Under the pieces are notes generated by a model. The model was not told the DNA's origin and made no database searches. It worked only from the letters and a program-made list of their open reading frames with translations. Shown piece by piece: positions 42,294 to 51,970 of a stretch of 64,000 nucleotides of DNA; positions within the stretch are counted from its first letter, which is position 1, and each line of letters starts with the position of its first letter. A program made the position numbers and the translations under genes. The DNA comes from Pseudonocardiales bacterium (lineage in GTDB: Bacteria > Actinomycetota > Actinomycetes > Mycobacteriales > Pseudonocardiaceae): NCBI GenBank assembly GCA_019247305.1, contig JAFAPC010000185.1, positions 29,935 through 93,934 of the forward strand. Direction: 5' to 3'.

Positions 42294-43002
42294 AGTCCTT
42301 CAGTCTCCCCCCAAGGGCCCCCTCTTCCCCGGTTCTTGATCACCGACCGTCTCTCGCTACAGGCGGGTTGTCACTATGGGTGAACTACGCGGAGAAAGTC
42401 ACGTGCACGGCATACTGTGTGATCATGAATTTTTCGTCAAATCTCCCTCATGTGTTCCATTCACCTCACCTGTTAGAGAACGTAGCCATCACGGTTAATA
42501 CACCGCTGCGGCGAAAAATCGAGCCAGGCAGCAGCTCTGCCGCCGGCACCACGACGTGATTGTGAACCTGGTGCCTGCGGTCCTCGCCATTGCCGGCCGT
42601 GCCCGTGGGGCGCCTCCGGCCAGGAGTGCCTGGTCGGCTGGTCGCGTCCGCTCCGGTCGCTAGCGCGCGTACCAGGTCTACCCGTCGCAGGGCAGCGTAG
42701 CCCCTCCCGAGGCGGCTGCGCGGTCAGCACGGTCCCACACCTGTCACGGCGGGCTGCTCACCTACGTCGATCAGCCCGAGGTGTCTAACCGGCCCCAACA
42801 GACGCCTAACACGGATGTAACGACTCCGCTCCTCGCCGAATGGAGAGTGCCCGGCAGTGGAGATACGACCTTCGTAACAGTCGCCCTTGCACCTTGGTGC
42901 TGATTACTGCCCAGGAGCTTGCGCTGCGATCGGGGCACTCGCTAGCGTCGCACGCGCTGGCAGTTACGGTTACGAGTCGACGAGTCACCGGGGGGAGTCA
43001 TC
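42294..43002. other. 709-bp intergenic region upstream of the cluster regulator
   Basis: No convincing gene in any frame. The left part (about 42360-42500) is AT-richer and may hold promoters for the kinase operon. Just before the OmpR-type gene two direct copies, ACGAGTC and GACGAGTC, occur at 42972-42987, followed by the GGGGGGAG ribosome site. No hairpin of note was seen apart from CCAGG-N4-CCTGG. Confidence 0.4.
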
Positions 43003-43773
43003 TTGCGGGCACTCGTGGTAGAAAATGATACTACTCTAGCAGAATCCCTTATTCGCGGTTTGCGGCGACATGGATATCATGCCGAGAGCGTCGATACCGG
43101 AACACGGGCGTTGCACACGTATCACCGCGCCGACCTGGTTCTTCTCGATCTTGATTTGCCCGATCTTGACGGTCTTGAAGTCTGTCGCGCCATTCGAGTC
43201 TTGTGTGACATCCCTATCATCGCGGTCACCGCTCGCTGCGCCGAGTTGGACCGGGTTCTCGGCCTGCAGGCCGGCTTGGATGATTACGTAGTCAAACCCT
43301 ACGGATTTCGGGAACTCATCGCCCGTATCGACGCCGTCATGCGCCGGGCCCGGCCACGGCAGCCTCTCGTGCATACCATGACACACGGACCGTTGCGCAT
43401 CGACTTCAGCACCCGCGAAGTGCGCCTCAACGACCAGCTCATCCACGTGACCCGCAAAGAGTTCGACCTCCTTTACCTCCTGGCATGCCAACCCGATGCT
43501 GTCGTCTCCCGTCAACACATCATGTCGAAAGTGTGGGACGTTGAGTGGACGAAATACAGCCGCACCATCGATACCCACGTCAACAGTCTTCGCAAAAAGC
43601 TCGGCGCCAGCACCTGGATCATCACCGTTCGAGGTATCGGGTTCCGGTTCGGCCACGGTGGTGAGACACTCCCGATTGCTGAGGCGTTTGGCAGCAGCTC
43701 CTGCCACGGTGCGCTCCAGACTCCGAACAGCACAGCTCAGTGGTCTGCTGAACGTAAACTGGGCTTGCGTTGA
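43003..43773 (+). CDS. OmpR-type response regulator, JadR1/LanI-like cluster regulator
   Basis: A 256-residue protein starting at TTG 43003 after a strong GGGGGGAG. The receiver domain keeps the phosphoacceptor Asp49 (LVLLDLDLPDLDG), a Thr (IAVTARC) and Lys (DYVVKPYG), but the acidic pair is E7-N8 (VVENDTTLAES), so one Mg-binding Asp is replaced by Asn. The winged helix is at the C-terminus (HVTRKEFDLLYLLACQPDAV, HVNSLRKKLG, ITVRGIGFRF). JadR1, LanI and UrdK are OmpR-type activators of angucycline clusters, often phosphorylation-independent; this gene's place beside the cluster fits. No cognate kinase is adjacent. Confidence 0.75.
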   Translation: MRALVVENDTTLAESLIRGLRRHGYHAESVDTGTRALHTYHRADLVLLDLDLPDLDGLEVCRAIRVLCDIPIIAVTARCAELDRVLGLQAGLDDYVVKPYGFRELIARIDAVMRRARPRQPLVHTMTHGPLRIDFSTREVRLNDQLIHVTRKEFDLLYLLACQPDAVVSRQHIMSKVWDVEWTKYSRTIDTHVNSLRKKLGASTWIITVRGIGFRFGHGGETLPIAEAFGSSSCHGALQTPNSTAQWSAERKLGLR

Positions 43774-44606
43774 TCGAAGGTGTGCCGGACGTCAACCTCG
43801 TGATAGTAGGTACGGCGGGCTTGGGTGCGGCGGCGCCACTGCTGTTCGCTGGCGAGCCGGTAGACGCTGCCCGCCGGGATACTCCAGAGACGCGAAATGT
43901 CCGCGGCGCTGAGCCATCGTGTGGTGAGCGTGGCCATGGGGAATGCCGTGCCCATGCGCTGGCTTAGGTGCAGCCAGTGCTGCTCAGGCCAGCTGTGACG
44001 TGGGTCAACGTCGCAGCGTATTTCCGCCGGCACCGGTTCGTGCGTATACACGAAGGCGACGAGCTCACCGCCGCAGCCTGTCTCCACGCATCCGCCCAGG
44101 GCCACCCGACGGACAAGATTGGGGTAGGCCACCCGGCGAGCCGTTCGTACTAGCTGCGCCACTTCGTCCGTTGCTTCAGCCGCAGCGATGTGTGCGGCAA
44201 GCCAGTCGACATGCCTGCCGAGGAATGCGGCCAGTGCTGCCACGGAGCGCTCGGGCGCGCTGACGCGCCGTTCTTCGGCGACCATCCCGCTCCACGACCC
44301 CAAGACACTGAGGATCCGTGCGCGCGCGTGAGCCGCCGCCGCATTGAACGGTATGCCCGGCATCACGATGCTGCCTGGCGTGTTGCCCCAGGAACGATCG
44401 GACCCGCCGAGCCGATGCCCACATTCATGGTAGAGCCCGGGCAGGCTCTCCAATCCTGCGGCAAACTCGTCCCGGCATGCCCGGCACAGCCGTGACCCCA
44501 CCACCGCCACGCGGCGTCGAACCCGCCCGGTTTCGCGCGGCCGCCGGCATCCTGTCCCCGTACACAAGGCACCCACTGCAGCTATACGAGCTCTGTTTTG
44601 GGTCAC
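43737..44606 (-). CDS. OvmZ-like putative regulatory protein
   Basis: A 289-residue protein from GTG 44606, preceded by GGAGGAG. The N-terminus has a Cys cluster, CTGTGCRRPRE then SRLCRACRDEFAAGLESLPG and YHECGHRL, suggesting a zinc site. The middle is helical (FLGRHVDWLAAHIAAAEATD). The C-terminus (WLSAADISRLWSIPAGSVYR) is a MerR/excisionase-like helix-turn-helix. It resembles proteins named OvmZ in polyketide clusters, of uncertain role. Its 3' end overlaps the convergent regulator by 37 bp. Confidence 0.55.
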   Translation of the reverse strand: MTQNRARIAAVGALCTGTGCRRPRETGRVRRRVAVVGSRLCRACRDEFAAGLESLPGLYHECGHRLGGSDRSWGNTPGSIVMPGIPFNAAAAHARARILSVLGSWSGMVAEERRVSAPERSVAALAAFLGRHVDWLAAHIAAAEATDEVAQLVRTARRVAYPNLVRRVALGGCVETGCGGELVAFVYTHEPVPAEIRCDVDPRHSWPEQHWLHLSQRMGTAFPMATLTTRWLSAADISRLWSIPAGSVYRLASEQQWRRRTQARRTYYHEVDVRHTFDQRKPSLRSADH

Positions 44607-44929
44607 TGTCTCCTCCGCCGACCTGCCGGACACCGAAGGCGCGGACTCGCGCACCTCTCCAATCCGGCCCCCAAACGCCGCCCACACTAGTTCTGTGCGT
44701 CACCACCGAACAAGCCGCGCGCGAGAACCTTTGCAGTCCTCTGACGTCGACTTCACCTTCCGCTTTCAGTCGACTTTCAGTTGACGCTGCCATGACGAAA
44801 CTTTGCTCGGAATTTGACGTTGAAACCCTTGACGGTCGCCGCGGAACCGAAGAAGCTAGTTATTAGCCTCCGGTGTGTTGTGGGGAACTCCAGGTTGTCG
44901 ATATCTGATGACAGTCAAAGGAAGGGCGC
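44607..44929. promoter_or_regulatory. Divergent promoter region of the polyketide operon
   Basis: A 323-bp gap between the OvmZ-like gene and the first biosynthetic gene. It must contain the main rightward promoter. The part after 44730 is AT-richer, and the direct repeat TTTCAGTCGAC/TTTCAGTTGAC at 44763-44773 and 44774-44784 is a possible activator site. GGAAGG precedes the start at 44930. Confidence 0.45.
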
Positions 44930-46447
44930 ATGCAGGCCCCAGTGATTGTGGTGGGCGCCGGCCCAACGGGACTGATGCTCGCTGGTGAGCTGCGGCTTGC
45001 CGGGGTCGAGGTCATTGTCCTAGAGCTTCTTCCGGCGCCGGTCGGCGAGTCGCGCGGACTAGGTTTCACCGCGCGCGCCATGGAAGTGTTCGACCAGCGT
45101 GGTTTGCTGCCCCGGTTCGGGGACATCGAGACCAGCGTCGCTGGGCATTTCGGCGGCCTGCCGGTGGACTTCAGCTCATTCGACGGCGCCCACTTCGGGG
45201 TGCGGGGTGTGCCGCAGGCCCGGACGGAGGAGATCCTTACGGAGTGGGCCACGGAACTGGGTGCCGACATCCGACGTGGCTGGGAGGTGGTCGGACTGGC
45301 TGCCGATGAGGACGGCATTGATGCGCACCTACAGGGTTCCGATGGTCCTGCGCGCCTGCGCGCGTCTTATCTGGTGGGTTGTGACGGCGGCCGTAGTACC
45401 GTACGCCGGGCAGCCGGATTTGATTTTCCGGGGACGGCAGCGGCCCGTGAGATGTTCCTGGCCGACGTGGCGGGTTGTCAGCTCCGGACGCGTTTTATCG
45501 GTGAAAAGGTGCCTGGTGGGATGGTCATGGCCGCTCCGCTGGGGGAGGGCATAGACCGCATCATTGTGTGCGAACGCGGCACCCGCCCGCGCCGACGCGC
45601 CGAGTCGCCCAGCTTCGCGGAAGTGGCGGATGCGTGGCAGCGCCTTACCGGTGAGGACATTCATGGTGGCGTCTGTCTGTGGGTCAGCGCCTTCACCGAT
45701 GCCACCCGTCAGGTTAGCCAATACCGTCGTGGACGCGTCCTGCTGGCCGGCGATGCGGCGCACATTCATCTGCCCGCGGGTGGACAGGGACTCAGCGTGG
45801 GCGTGCAGGACTCGGTCAATCTCGGCTGGAAGCTCGCCGCTGTGGTGCATGGTGGGGCGCCGCCTGGGTTGCTGGACACGTATCACAGTGAGCGGCATCC
45901 GGTGGGATCCCGGCTGCTACGCAATACCCAGGCGCAGGGATTTCTCTATCTCAGCGGCGACGAGGTGCGGCCGCTGCGTGCCGTCATGGCCGAGCTGATT
46001 GAGCTCAAGAGCGTCAGCCGCCATCTGGCGGGTGTCGTGAGCGGTTTGGATATTCGGTACGACGTTGGCTCGGGTCATCACCCGTTACTAGGTCGGCGCA
46101 TGCCGCGGCAAGATCTCCTCGTGGGGGACAGCACAACCGACACCACCCGGCTACTCCATTCAGCACGAGGTGTCCTGCTGGACTTGGTGGGAAACGCTGA
46201 GCTGCGTCGCCTTGCATCGGGATGGGTGGATCGGGTGGATCTGGTGGTCGCGACACCGCTGACAACGGGAGCAGCCGGTGAGCTCGCGGGTATCGACGCG
46301 ATACTGTTGCGGCCGGACGGTCACATTGCGTGGGTCGCGCCCGATGGTGGGGAGTTGTCTGCGGCCCTACACCGTTGGTTCGGTTCTTCATCACTCGCGC
46401 CGAGGTCACGAGCAAGCTGGCGCGATGTACTGGTAGGAGAGAAGTAA
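44930..46447 (+). CDS. FAD-dependent aromatic polyketide hydroxylase (PgaE/UrdE-like)
   Basis: A 505-residue class A flavoprotein monooxygenase. FAD-binding motifs are VIVVGAGPTGLMLAGELRL (Rossmann GxGxxG), YLVGCDGGRSTVRRAAGFDF (DG motif) and GRVLLAGDAAHIHLPAGGQG (GD motif). A C-terminal thioredoxin-like domain ends WVAPDGGELSAAL. Homologues such as PgaE, UrdE and JadH hydroxylate C-12 of angucyclinones with NADPH and O2. It is the first gene of the cluster, 2 bp before the cyclase gene, matching the E position of angucycline clusters. Confidence 0.88.
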   Translation: MQAPVIVVGAGPTGLMLAGELRLAGVEVIVLELLPAPVGESRGLGFTARAMEVFDQRGLLPRFGDIETSVAGHFGGLPVDFSSFDGAHFGVRGVPQARTEEILTEWATELGADIRRGWEVVGLAADEDGIDAHLQGSDGPARLRASYLVGCDGGRSTVRRAAGFDFPGTAAAREMFLADVAGCQLRTRFIGEKVPGGMVMAAPLGEGIDRIIVCERGTRPRRRAESPSFAEVADAWQRLTGEDIHGGVCLWVSAFTDATRQVSQYRRGRVLLAGDAAHIHLPAGGQGLSVGVQDSVNLGWKLAAVVHGGAPPGLLDTYHSERHPVGSRLLRNTQAQGFLYLSGDEVRPLRAVMAELIELKSVSRHLAGVVSGLDIRYDVGSGHHPLLGRRMPRQDLLVGDSTTDTTRLLHSARGVLLDLVGNAELRRLASGWVDRVDLVVATPLTTGAAGELAGIDAILLRPDGHIAWVAPDGGELSAALHRWFGSSSLAPRSRASWRDVLVGEK

Positions 46448-46449
46448 AG

Positions 46450-46776
46450 ATGCATAGCACCTTGATCGTGGCTCGGATGGACCCTGGTTCGAGCGGCGAG
46501 GTTGCTCGGCTATTTGACCAGTTCGACCACACTGAAATGCCGCAGATCATGGGTACGCGACGTCGTCAGCTGTTCTCATACCAAGGGCTGTATTTTCACC
46601 TCCAGGATTTTGACTCAGACGGTGATAAGGCCATAGGTCAGGCCCGGTCCCATCCGCTTTTTGTGGGCATCAGCGCCGCCCTGAAGCCGTATATCGCTCC
46701 TTATGACCCGGAAACTTGGCGATCTCCGGCTGATGCGATGGCTACCCGCTTCTACCACCGGGAACTATCCACCTGA
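46450..46776 (+). CDS. Polyketide cyclase, TcmI family (UrdF/JadI-like)
   Basis: A 108-residue ferredoxin-like cyclase (MHSTLIVARMDPGSSGEVAR, HTEMPQIMGTRRRQLFSYQG, LYFHLQDFDSD). TcmI-family proteins close later rings of type II polyketides; in angucycline clusters the homologue at this position forms the angular fourth ring with the aromatase. Start ATG 46450 follows GGAGAG, two bases after the hydroxylase stop. Confidence 0.9.
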   Translation: MHSTLIVARMDPGSSGEVARLFDQFDHTEMPQIMGTRRRQLFSYQGLYFHLQDFDSDGDKAIGQARSHPLFVGISAALKPYIAPYDPETWRSPADAMATRFYHRELST

Positions 46777-46809
46777 CGTCGGTTAGTCGTTGCTGAGAGG
46801 TTGTGTTTC

Positions 46810-48078
46810 GTGAGGCGCCGGGTAGTGGTTACTGGACTTGGGGTCATCGCCCCAGGTGGCCTTGGTGCAAAGGACTTCTGGAACCTGTTGGTCAACGGAG
46901 AGACGGCGACCAGAAGAATATCTTTCTTCGATCCCACTCCGTTTCGTTCACAGGTCGCCGCGCAGGTGGACTTCGATCCCGAGACGCACGGGCTGAGCCC
47001 ACAGGAGATTCGTCGGATGGATCGCGCCGCGCAGTTCGCCGTGGTCACCGCCCGAGAAGCGGTGGCCGATAGTGGCCTTGAGCTGACCACGCTGGATCCC
47101 TACCGCACTGGGGTAACGATCGGCAGCGCGGTGGGCGCCACCATGGGACTCGACGCGGAGTATCGAGTGGTCAGCGATGGCGGTCGGCTTGGGCTGGTCG
47201 ACCACGAGTACGCGGTGCCGCACCTCTACGACTACTTCGTGCCCAGTTCGTTCGCAGCTGAAGTCGCCTGGTCCGTGGGCGCCGAAGGGCCGAGTACCGT
47301 CGTGTCTACCGGCTGCACCTCCGGCCTGGACGCGGTGGGCCATGCCTGCGATCTTCTCCGCGAGGGCTCCGCCGACGTGATGATCGCCGGCGCAACGGAC
47401 GCCCCCATCTCGCCGATCACGGTGGCGTGCTTCGATGCAATCAAGGCAACGACGCCACGCAACGACGACCCGGAGCATGCGTCACGGCCGTTCGACCGAA
47501 CCCGCAACGGATTTGTGCTCGGCGAGGGCTCGGCGATATTCGTGCTGGAAGAGCTGGAAAACGCCAAGAAGCGTAACGCGCACATCTACGCCGAGATCGC
47601 TGGATTCGCGACCCGGTGCAACGCCTTCCATATGACCGGGCTGCGGCCGGATGGCCGGGAGATGGCCGAGGCCATCCGGATCGCGATGAGCGAGGCGCGC
47701 CTGCGCGCCGAGGACATCGACTATATCAACGCACACGGCTCGGGCACCCGGCAAAATGACCGGCACGAGACCGCGGCCTTCAAGCGCAGCCTGGGGGAGC
47801 AGGCCTACCGCACGCCGGTGAGCTCCATCAAGTCAATGATCGGCCATTCGCTGGGCGCCATTGGCTCGATCGAGATCGCCGCGTCGGTACTGGCCATCGA
47901 GAACAACGTTGTGCCACCCACGGCGAACCTGCACCACCCCGACCCTGAGTGCGACCTCGACTACGTGCCGCTGACCGCCCGAGAATGGCGCACCGACACC
48001 GTGCTCACGGTGGGCAGCGGATTCGGTGGTTTTCAGAGCGCGATGGTGCTGAGGCGTGTTGAGGCGAGCAGTGCATGA
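46810..48078 (+). CDS. Type II PKS ketosynthase alpha subunit
   Basis: A 422-residue ketosynthase that builds the poly-beta-keto chain on the ACP with the chain-length factor. The catalytic set is complete with act-type numbering: Cys169 ([14 protein letters not shown]), His309 ([10 protein letters not shown]), Lys341 and His346 ([16 protein letters not shown]). GTG 46810 is preferred over TTG 46801 because of the spacing from GAGAGG. The stop overlaps the KS-beta start (ATGA). Confidence 0.97.
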   Translation: MRRRVVVTGLGVIAPGGLGAKDFWNLLVNGETATRRISFFDPTPFRSQVAAQVDFDPETHGLSPQEIRRMDRAAQFAVVTAREAVADSGLELTTLDPYRTGVTIGSAVGATMGLDAEYRVVSDGGRLGLVDHEYAVPHLYDYFVPSSFAAEVAWSVGAEGPSTVVSTGCTSGLDAVGHACDLLREGSADVMIAGATDAPISPITVACFDAIKATTPRNDDPEHASRPFDRTRNGFVLGEGSAIFVLEELENAKKRNAHIYAEIAGFATRCNAFHMTGLRPDGREMAEAIRIAMSEARLRAEDIDYINAHGSGTRQNDRHETAAFKRSLGEQAYRTPVSSIKSMIGHSLGAIGSIEIAASVLAIENNVVPPTANLHHPDPECDLDYVPLTAREWRTDTVLTVGSGFGGFQSAMVLRRVEASSA

Positions 48079-49292
48079 CGACGCGGGTAGTGGTCACCGG
48101 TCTCGGTGTCATGGCTCCCAACGGGCTCGGCGCGGAGAACTACTGGGCGGCGACCCGTAACGGTACGAGCGGTATCGGTCGTATCACTCGGTTTGACCCC
48201 ACGGGCTACCCGGCCCGGCTGGCCGGTGAGGTTCGGGGCTTTGTCGCCGAGGAACATCTGCCGAGCCGGCTGATACCCCAGACCGATCATATGACGCGGC
48301 TTGCCCTGGTGGCCGCGGATTGGGCGTTGGCCGATGCCGGTGTGCGGCCCAGCGAGCTCGCTGAGTTCGATATGGGTGTGGTCACCGCCAGTTCATCGGG
48401 TGGCTTTGAGTTCGGCCAGGGCGAACTGCAGAATCTGTGGAGCAAGGGCAGCCAGTACGTCAGCGCTTACCAGTCCTTCGCCTGGTTCTATGCGGTAAAC
48501 ACCGGTCAGATCTCGATCCGCCACGCGATGCGGGGCCCGAGTGGCGTGCTGGTCAGTGACCAGGCCGGCGGACTCGATGCCCTCGCTCAGGCGCGGCGGC
48601 AGATCCGTCGAGGCAGCAAGCTGGTCGTCGCCGGCGGGGTCGACGCGTCGATCTGCCCCTGGGGCTGGGTGGCACAGCTGGCCAGCCGCCGCCTGAGCCC
48701 GAGTGACGACCCAGACCGGGCCTACCTTCCCTTCGATTCCGCAGCGTGCGGGCACGTGCCGGGTGAAGGGGGGGCGCTGCTCATCGTGGAAGACGCCGAG
48801 GCCGCACGCCGCCGCGGTGCGCAGACCACCTACGGCGAGATCGCCGGGTACGGGGCCACGTTCGACCCGAAACCGGGCAACGGGCGTACTCCCGGCCTGC
48901 GACAGGCGATTGCGCTAGCGCTGCGCGATGCTGGACTGGCCCCTGGTGAGGTTGATGTGGTGTTCGCCGACGCAGCCGCCGTCCCCGCGCTTGACCGGAT
49001 CGAAGCTACCGCGATCACAGCAGTATTCGGGCCGTATGGCGTTCCGGTCACCGCGCCCAAAACCATGGTCGGACGACTGTCCTCCGGTGGGGCACCACTC
49101 GATCTCGCCGCCGCGTTGCTGTCCCTTCGGGACGGGCTGATTCCGCCGACCACGAACGTGTCACTGGCACCTGACTATGACATCGACCTGGTGGTTGCGC
49201 AGCCGAGAGCTGGAGCGTTGCGCACGGCACTGGTGATCGCCCGTGGCTACGGCGGATTTAATTCCGCGATGGTGGTGCGGGCCGCCGAGTAA
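48075..49292 (+). CDS. Type II PKS chain-length factor (KS-beta)
   Basis: A 405-residue partner of KS-alpha. The active Cys is replaced by Gln163 in [13 protein letters not shown], the mark of chain-length factors, where Gln aids malonyl decarboxylation. Overall length and order fit. It sets chain length; the angucycline-like context suggests a decaketide, which is inference. Translationally coupled to KS-alpha. Confidence 0.97.
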   Translation: MTTRVVVTGLGVMAPNGLGAENYWAATRNGTSGIGRITRFDPTGYPARLAGEVRGFVAEEHLPSRLIPQTDHMTRLALVAADWALADAGVRPSELAEFDMGVVTASSSGGFEFGQGELQNLWSKGSQYVSAYQSFAWFYAVNTGQISIRHAMRGPSGVLVSDQAGGLDALAQARRQIRRGSKLVVAGGVDASICPWGWVAQLASRRLSPSDDPDRAYLPFDSAACGHVPGEGGALLIVEDAEAARRRGAQTTYGEIAGYGATFDPKPGNGRTPGLRQAIALALRDAGLAPGEVDVVFADAAAVPALDRIEATAITAVFGPYGVPVTAPKTMVGRLSSGGAPLDLAAALLSLRDGLIPPTTNVSLAPDYDIDLVVAQPRAGALRTALVIARGYGGFNSAMVVRAAE

Positions 49293-49344
49293 GACCAGCC
49301 GGTGCCGCCGGCTGAATCGAATACCGACGATAAGGAGATGGCAC

Positions 49345-49593
49345 GTGGCCAGCCGCGAAGTCACCATTGAAGACCTCAAGCGCATCCTCCGCGAGAGCGC
49401 GGGCGCGGACGAAAACGTGGATCTTGCCGGTGAGATCCTCGACATCGATTTTGATGCCCTCGGCTATGACTCTTTGGCGCTCCTGGAGACCGCGGCCCGA
49501 ATCACGCGGGAATACGGCGTCACGCTGGATGATGAGGCGGTTACTTCGGCACGGACTCCGCGTCGGTTTCTCGGGGTTGTGAACGGTGGTTAG
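49345..49593 (+). CDS. Type II PKS acyl carrier protein
   Basis: An 82-residue ACP from GTG 49345 after AAGGAG. Phosphopantetheine would attach to Ser43 in LGYDSLALLETAARI. It carries the growing polyketide. The flanking genes give the canonical KS-alpha, KS-beta, ACP order. No phosphopantetheinyl transferase is present in the window. Confidence 0.96.
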   Translation: MASREVTIEDLKRILRESAGADENVDLAGEILDIDFDALGYDSLALLETAARITREYGVTLDDEAVTSARTPRRFLGVVNGG

Positions 49594-49608
49594 GAGAAGG
49601 TATCCCCT

Positions 49609-51363
49609 ATGACGAAGGCGTTGCGCCGACGTGTTGTTGGGAACGTGGACTGGGTGGTGTGCCCCGGATGCCGCGGGATGATCTACGGTAAGCGTTTGGC
49701 GCGTAATCTCCAGGTGTGCCCAGATTGTGGTGATCACCATCGGTTGACCGCCTACGAAAGAATTGAGCAGCTTTTCGACGAGTCCGGTGTGGAGCTGCTT
49801 GAGGTGCCGGTGCGTAGTCGTGATGTCCTGGGGTTCACCGATACCGAGCCCTATCCGGCGCGACTGGCCGCCGCCCGCGCCGCGACCGGTCTGGCTGAGG
49901 GTGTGGTCGTGGCGTCCGGGACCATTGAGGGGAACTCGGTGGTCGCCGCCGTGATGGATTTCCGGTTCCTGGGAGGCAGTCTGGGTGCGGCGCTCGGCGA
50001 GCTCATCACCCGAGCCGCTGAGCTCGCTCTTGCGGAGCGTGTTCCGCTGCTGATCGTTGCCGCCTCTGGTGGCGCACGAATGCAAGAGGGGGCGATCTCT
50101 CTCATGCAGATGGCGAAGACCAGCCAAGCCCTCGGTCAGCTCGACGACGCCGGAATCCTCACCATCTCCCTGGTCACCGACCCCACCTACGGGGGTGTGG
50201 CGGCGTCGTTCTCGACGCTGTGCGATGTGATGATCGCTGAGCCCGGGGCCAGGCTGGGTTTCGCCGGGCCCCGGGTGATCGAGCAGACGATCCGGCAGAC
50301 GTTGCCACCCGGCTTTCAGCGGGCTGAGTTCCTGCTGGATCGGGGGCTCATCGACATGATCCGACCGCGGAGCGCGGTGCGCTCCACGCTGGGCCGGTTG
50401 CTCTCGCTCGGCCAGAGCAGGCCCCCAGCCGGGATGGCGTGGAACAGCGCTCAGGCCGCCGTCGACGACACCGATGTCGTGGTGCGCGACGACACCCAGC
50501 TCCCGCCGACCGAGGCATGGCGCACCGTCCAGCACGCCCGCGATCTTGAGCGGCCGACCACGCTGGACTACCTCAGTGGGGCGTTTGAGGACTTCGAGGA
50601 GTTGCACGGTGACCGGTTGGGCTCGGACTGCGCCGCCATCGTCGGTGGTCTGGCGCGGCTTGCGGGGACGCCGGTCATGGTGATCGGTCACCAGAAGGGG
50701 CGGACGCTGGCCGAACTGGCCGCCCGTAACTACGGAATGCCGATCCCGGGCGGGTACCGCAAGGCGGCCAGGCTGATGCGGATGGCGGCGAAGCTCACCC
50801 TTCCGGTGATCACTTTGGTGGACACTCCGGGCGCCTATCCCGGGATCGAGGCCGAGGAGTGCGGTCAGGCGGTCGCCATCGCGGAGAACCTCCGGTTGAT
50901 GGCGGCTCTGCCGGTTCCGGTGATCAGTGTGGTGACCGGTGAGGGTGGCAGTGGTGGTGCGTTGGCGCTCGCGGTGGCCGATGAGGTGCTGATGTGCTCC
51001 CACGCGGTCTATTCGGTGATCAGCCCGGAAGGGTGTGCGGCGATCTTGTGGAACGACCCGCGGATGGCGCCCACCGCGGCCGCTGCGTTGCATCTGGATG
51101 CCCGGGCGCTGCTGCGTCTGGGCATCGTCGACGGTGTGGTGCTGGAGCCTGAGGGCGGCAGCCAGGCCGACCAGCTGCTGGCGGTGGCGCGGGTGCGGAC
51201 CGCGCTGGTCGCCGCGGTGCGGCGGCTGTCCGGACTAGATGGTGCCGCGCTGGTGGCCAGGCGGCGAGCCCGGTTCCGGTCCTTCGGCACCGCCGCGGTC
51301 ACCGCAACCGCCCCAGAAGAGGACAACGCAGAGGAGGACGACGCAGATTGGACGACGCAGTGA
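49609..51363 (+). CDS. Acetyl-CoA carboxylase carboxyltransferase, fused beta and alpha subunits
   Basis: A 584-residue AccD-AccA fusion. The N-terminal zinc ribbon ([10 protein letters not shown], then [12 protein letters not shown]) and [20 protein letters not shown] are beta-subunit features. From about residue 305 come alpha-subunit features ([71 protein letters not shown]). It transfers CO2 from carboxybiotin to acetyl-CoA, giving malonyl-CoA extender units. It is 15 bp after the ACP and followed by BCCP and biotin carboxylase, so a complete enzyme is encoded inside the cluster. Confidence 0.92.
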   Translation: MTKALRRRVVGNVDWVVCPGCRGMIYGKRLARNLQVCPDCGDHHRLTAYERIEQLFDESGVELLEVPVRSRDVLGFTDTEPYPARLAAARAATGLAEGVVVASGTIEGNSVVAAVMDFRFLGGSLGAALGELITRAAELALAERVPLLIVAASGGARMQEGAISLMQMAKTSQALGQLDDAGILTISLVTDPTYGGVAASFSTLCDVMIAEPGARLGFAGPRVIEQTIRQTLPPGFQRAEFLLDRGLIDMIRPRSAVRSTLGRLLSLGQSRPPAGMAWNSAQAAVDDTDVVVRDDTQLPPTEAWRTVQHARDLERPTTLDYLSGAFEDFEELHGDRLGSDCAAIVGGLARLAGTPVMVIGHQKGRTLAELAARNYGMPIPGGYRKAARLMRMAAKLTLPVITLVDTPGAYPGIEAEECGQAVAIAENLRLMAALPVPVISVVTGEGGSGGALALAVADEVLMCSHAVYSVISPEGCAAILWNDPRMAPTAAAALHLDARALLRLGIVDGVVLEPEGGSQADQLLAVARVRTALVAAVRRLSGLDGAALVARRRARFRSFGTAAVTATAPEEDNAEEDDADWTTQ

Positions 51364-51376
51364 GGACGACGCAGCG

Positions 51377-51970
51377 ATGACTCAGCGCTCCGGGAACTAC
51401 CTCGGCCGCCGGCACGAGGGACAGTCGGCGAGCGAACCTCCCGCCAGCCCGCTCAGGTGCACCGACGAGGCCGATGAGCTAGATAAGCTGCTGAACCGGG
51501 TGCGCCACCATGCCGCGCTGCTCCTCGCCGAGCTTGCCCACCCTCCCCGGTCCGTGCGGGTCCGGGCCGGTGAGGTGTCTCTGGAGCTCGAGTGGGCGCC
51601 CGGGCCCGGTGGTGCCGCGTCTGGGACCGGCACCGTGCCCGGGTCCGGCACCGAGCCCGTGGTGGCCCCGGTCGAAGCGGACCCGGACGTGCACTACCTC
51701 ACCTCGCCTGCGGTCGGCGTTTTTTACCGGGCACCCAGTCCGGGCGCAGCGCCGTTCGTCAGCGAAGGCGAGGCGGTCGTGGCTGGTCAGCAGGTCGGGA
51801 TCATTGAGGCGATGAAGCTGATGATCCCTATTGAGGCTGAGCGGGCCGGTCGGGTCCTTCAGGTGCTGAAGAACGACGCAGAGCCCGTGGAGTACGGCGA
51901 AAGACTGTTTGCCTTCGCCGTGGTGGGCGCCCCCGGAGGAGTGGAGCAGCCATGTTCAGCAAGGTGCTGA
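51377..51970 (+). CDS. accB: Biotin carboxyl carrier protein
   Basis: A 197-residue BCCP. The biotinylated residue is Lys147 in GIIEAMKLMIPIEAE. An N-terminal helical part and a Pro/Gly/Thr-rich flexible linker (about residues 74-104) precede the biotinyl domain, as in bacterial AccB. The region VRVRAGEVSLELEW matches the usual domain before the linker. ATG 51377 follows the carboxyltransferase stop by 13 bp and the 3' end overlaps accC by 19 bp. Confidence 0.92.
   Translation: MTQRSGNYLGRRHEGQSASEPPASPLRCTDEADELDKLLNRVRHHAALLLAELAHPPRSVRVRAGEVSLELEWAPGPGGAASGTGTVPGSGTEPVVAPVEADPDVHYLTSPAVGVFYRAPSPGAAPFVSEGEAVVAGQQVGIIEAMKLMIPIEAERAGRVLQVLKNDAEPVEYGERLFAFAVVGAPGGVEQPCSARC

Noticed and set aside
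42368..42730. Small genes in the 709-bp gap before the OmpR-type regulator
   Set aside because: Candidate frames on both strands lack ribosome sites and have compositions typical of non-coding reading of high-GC DNA.
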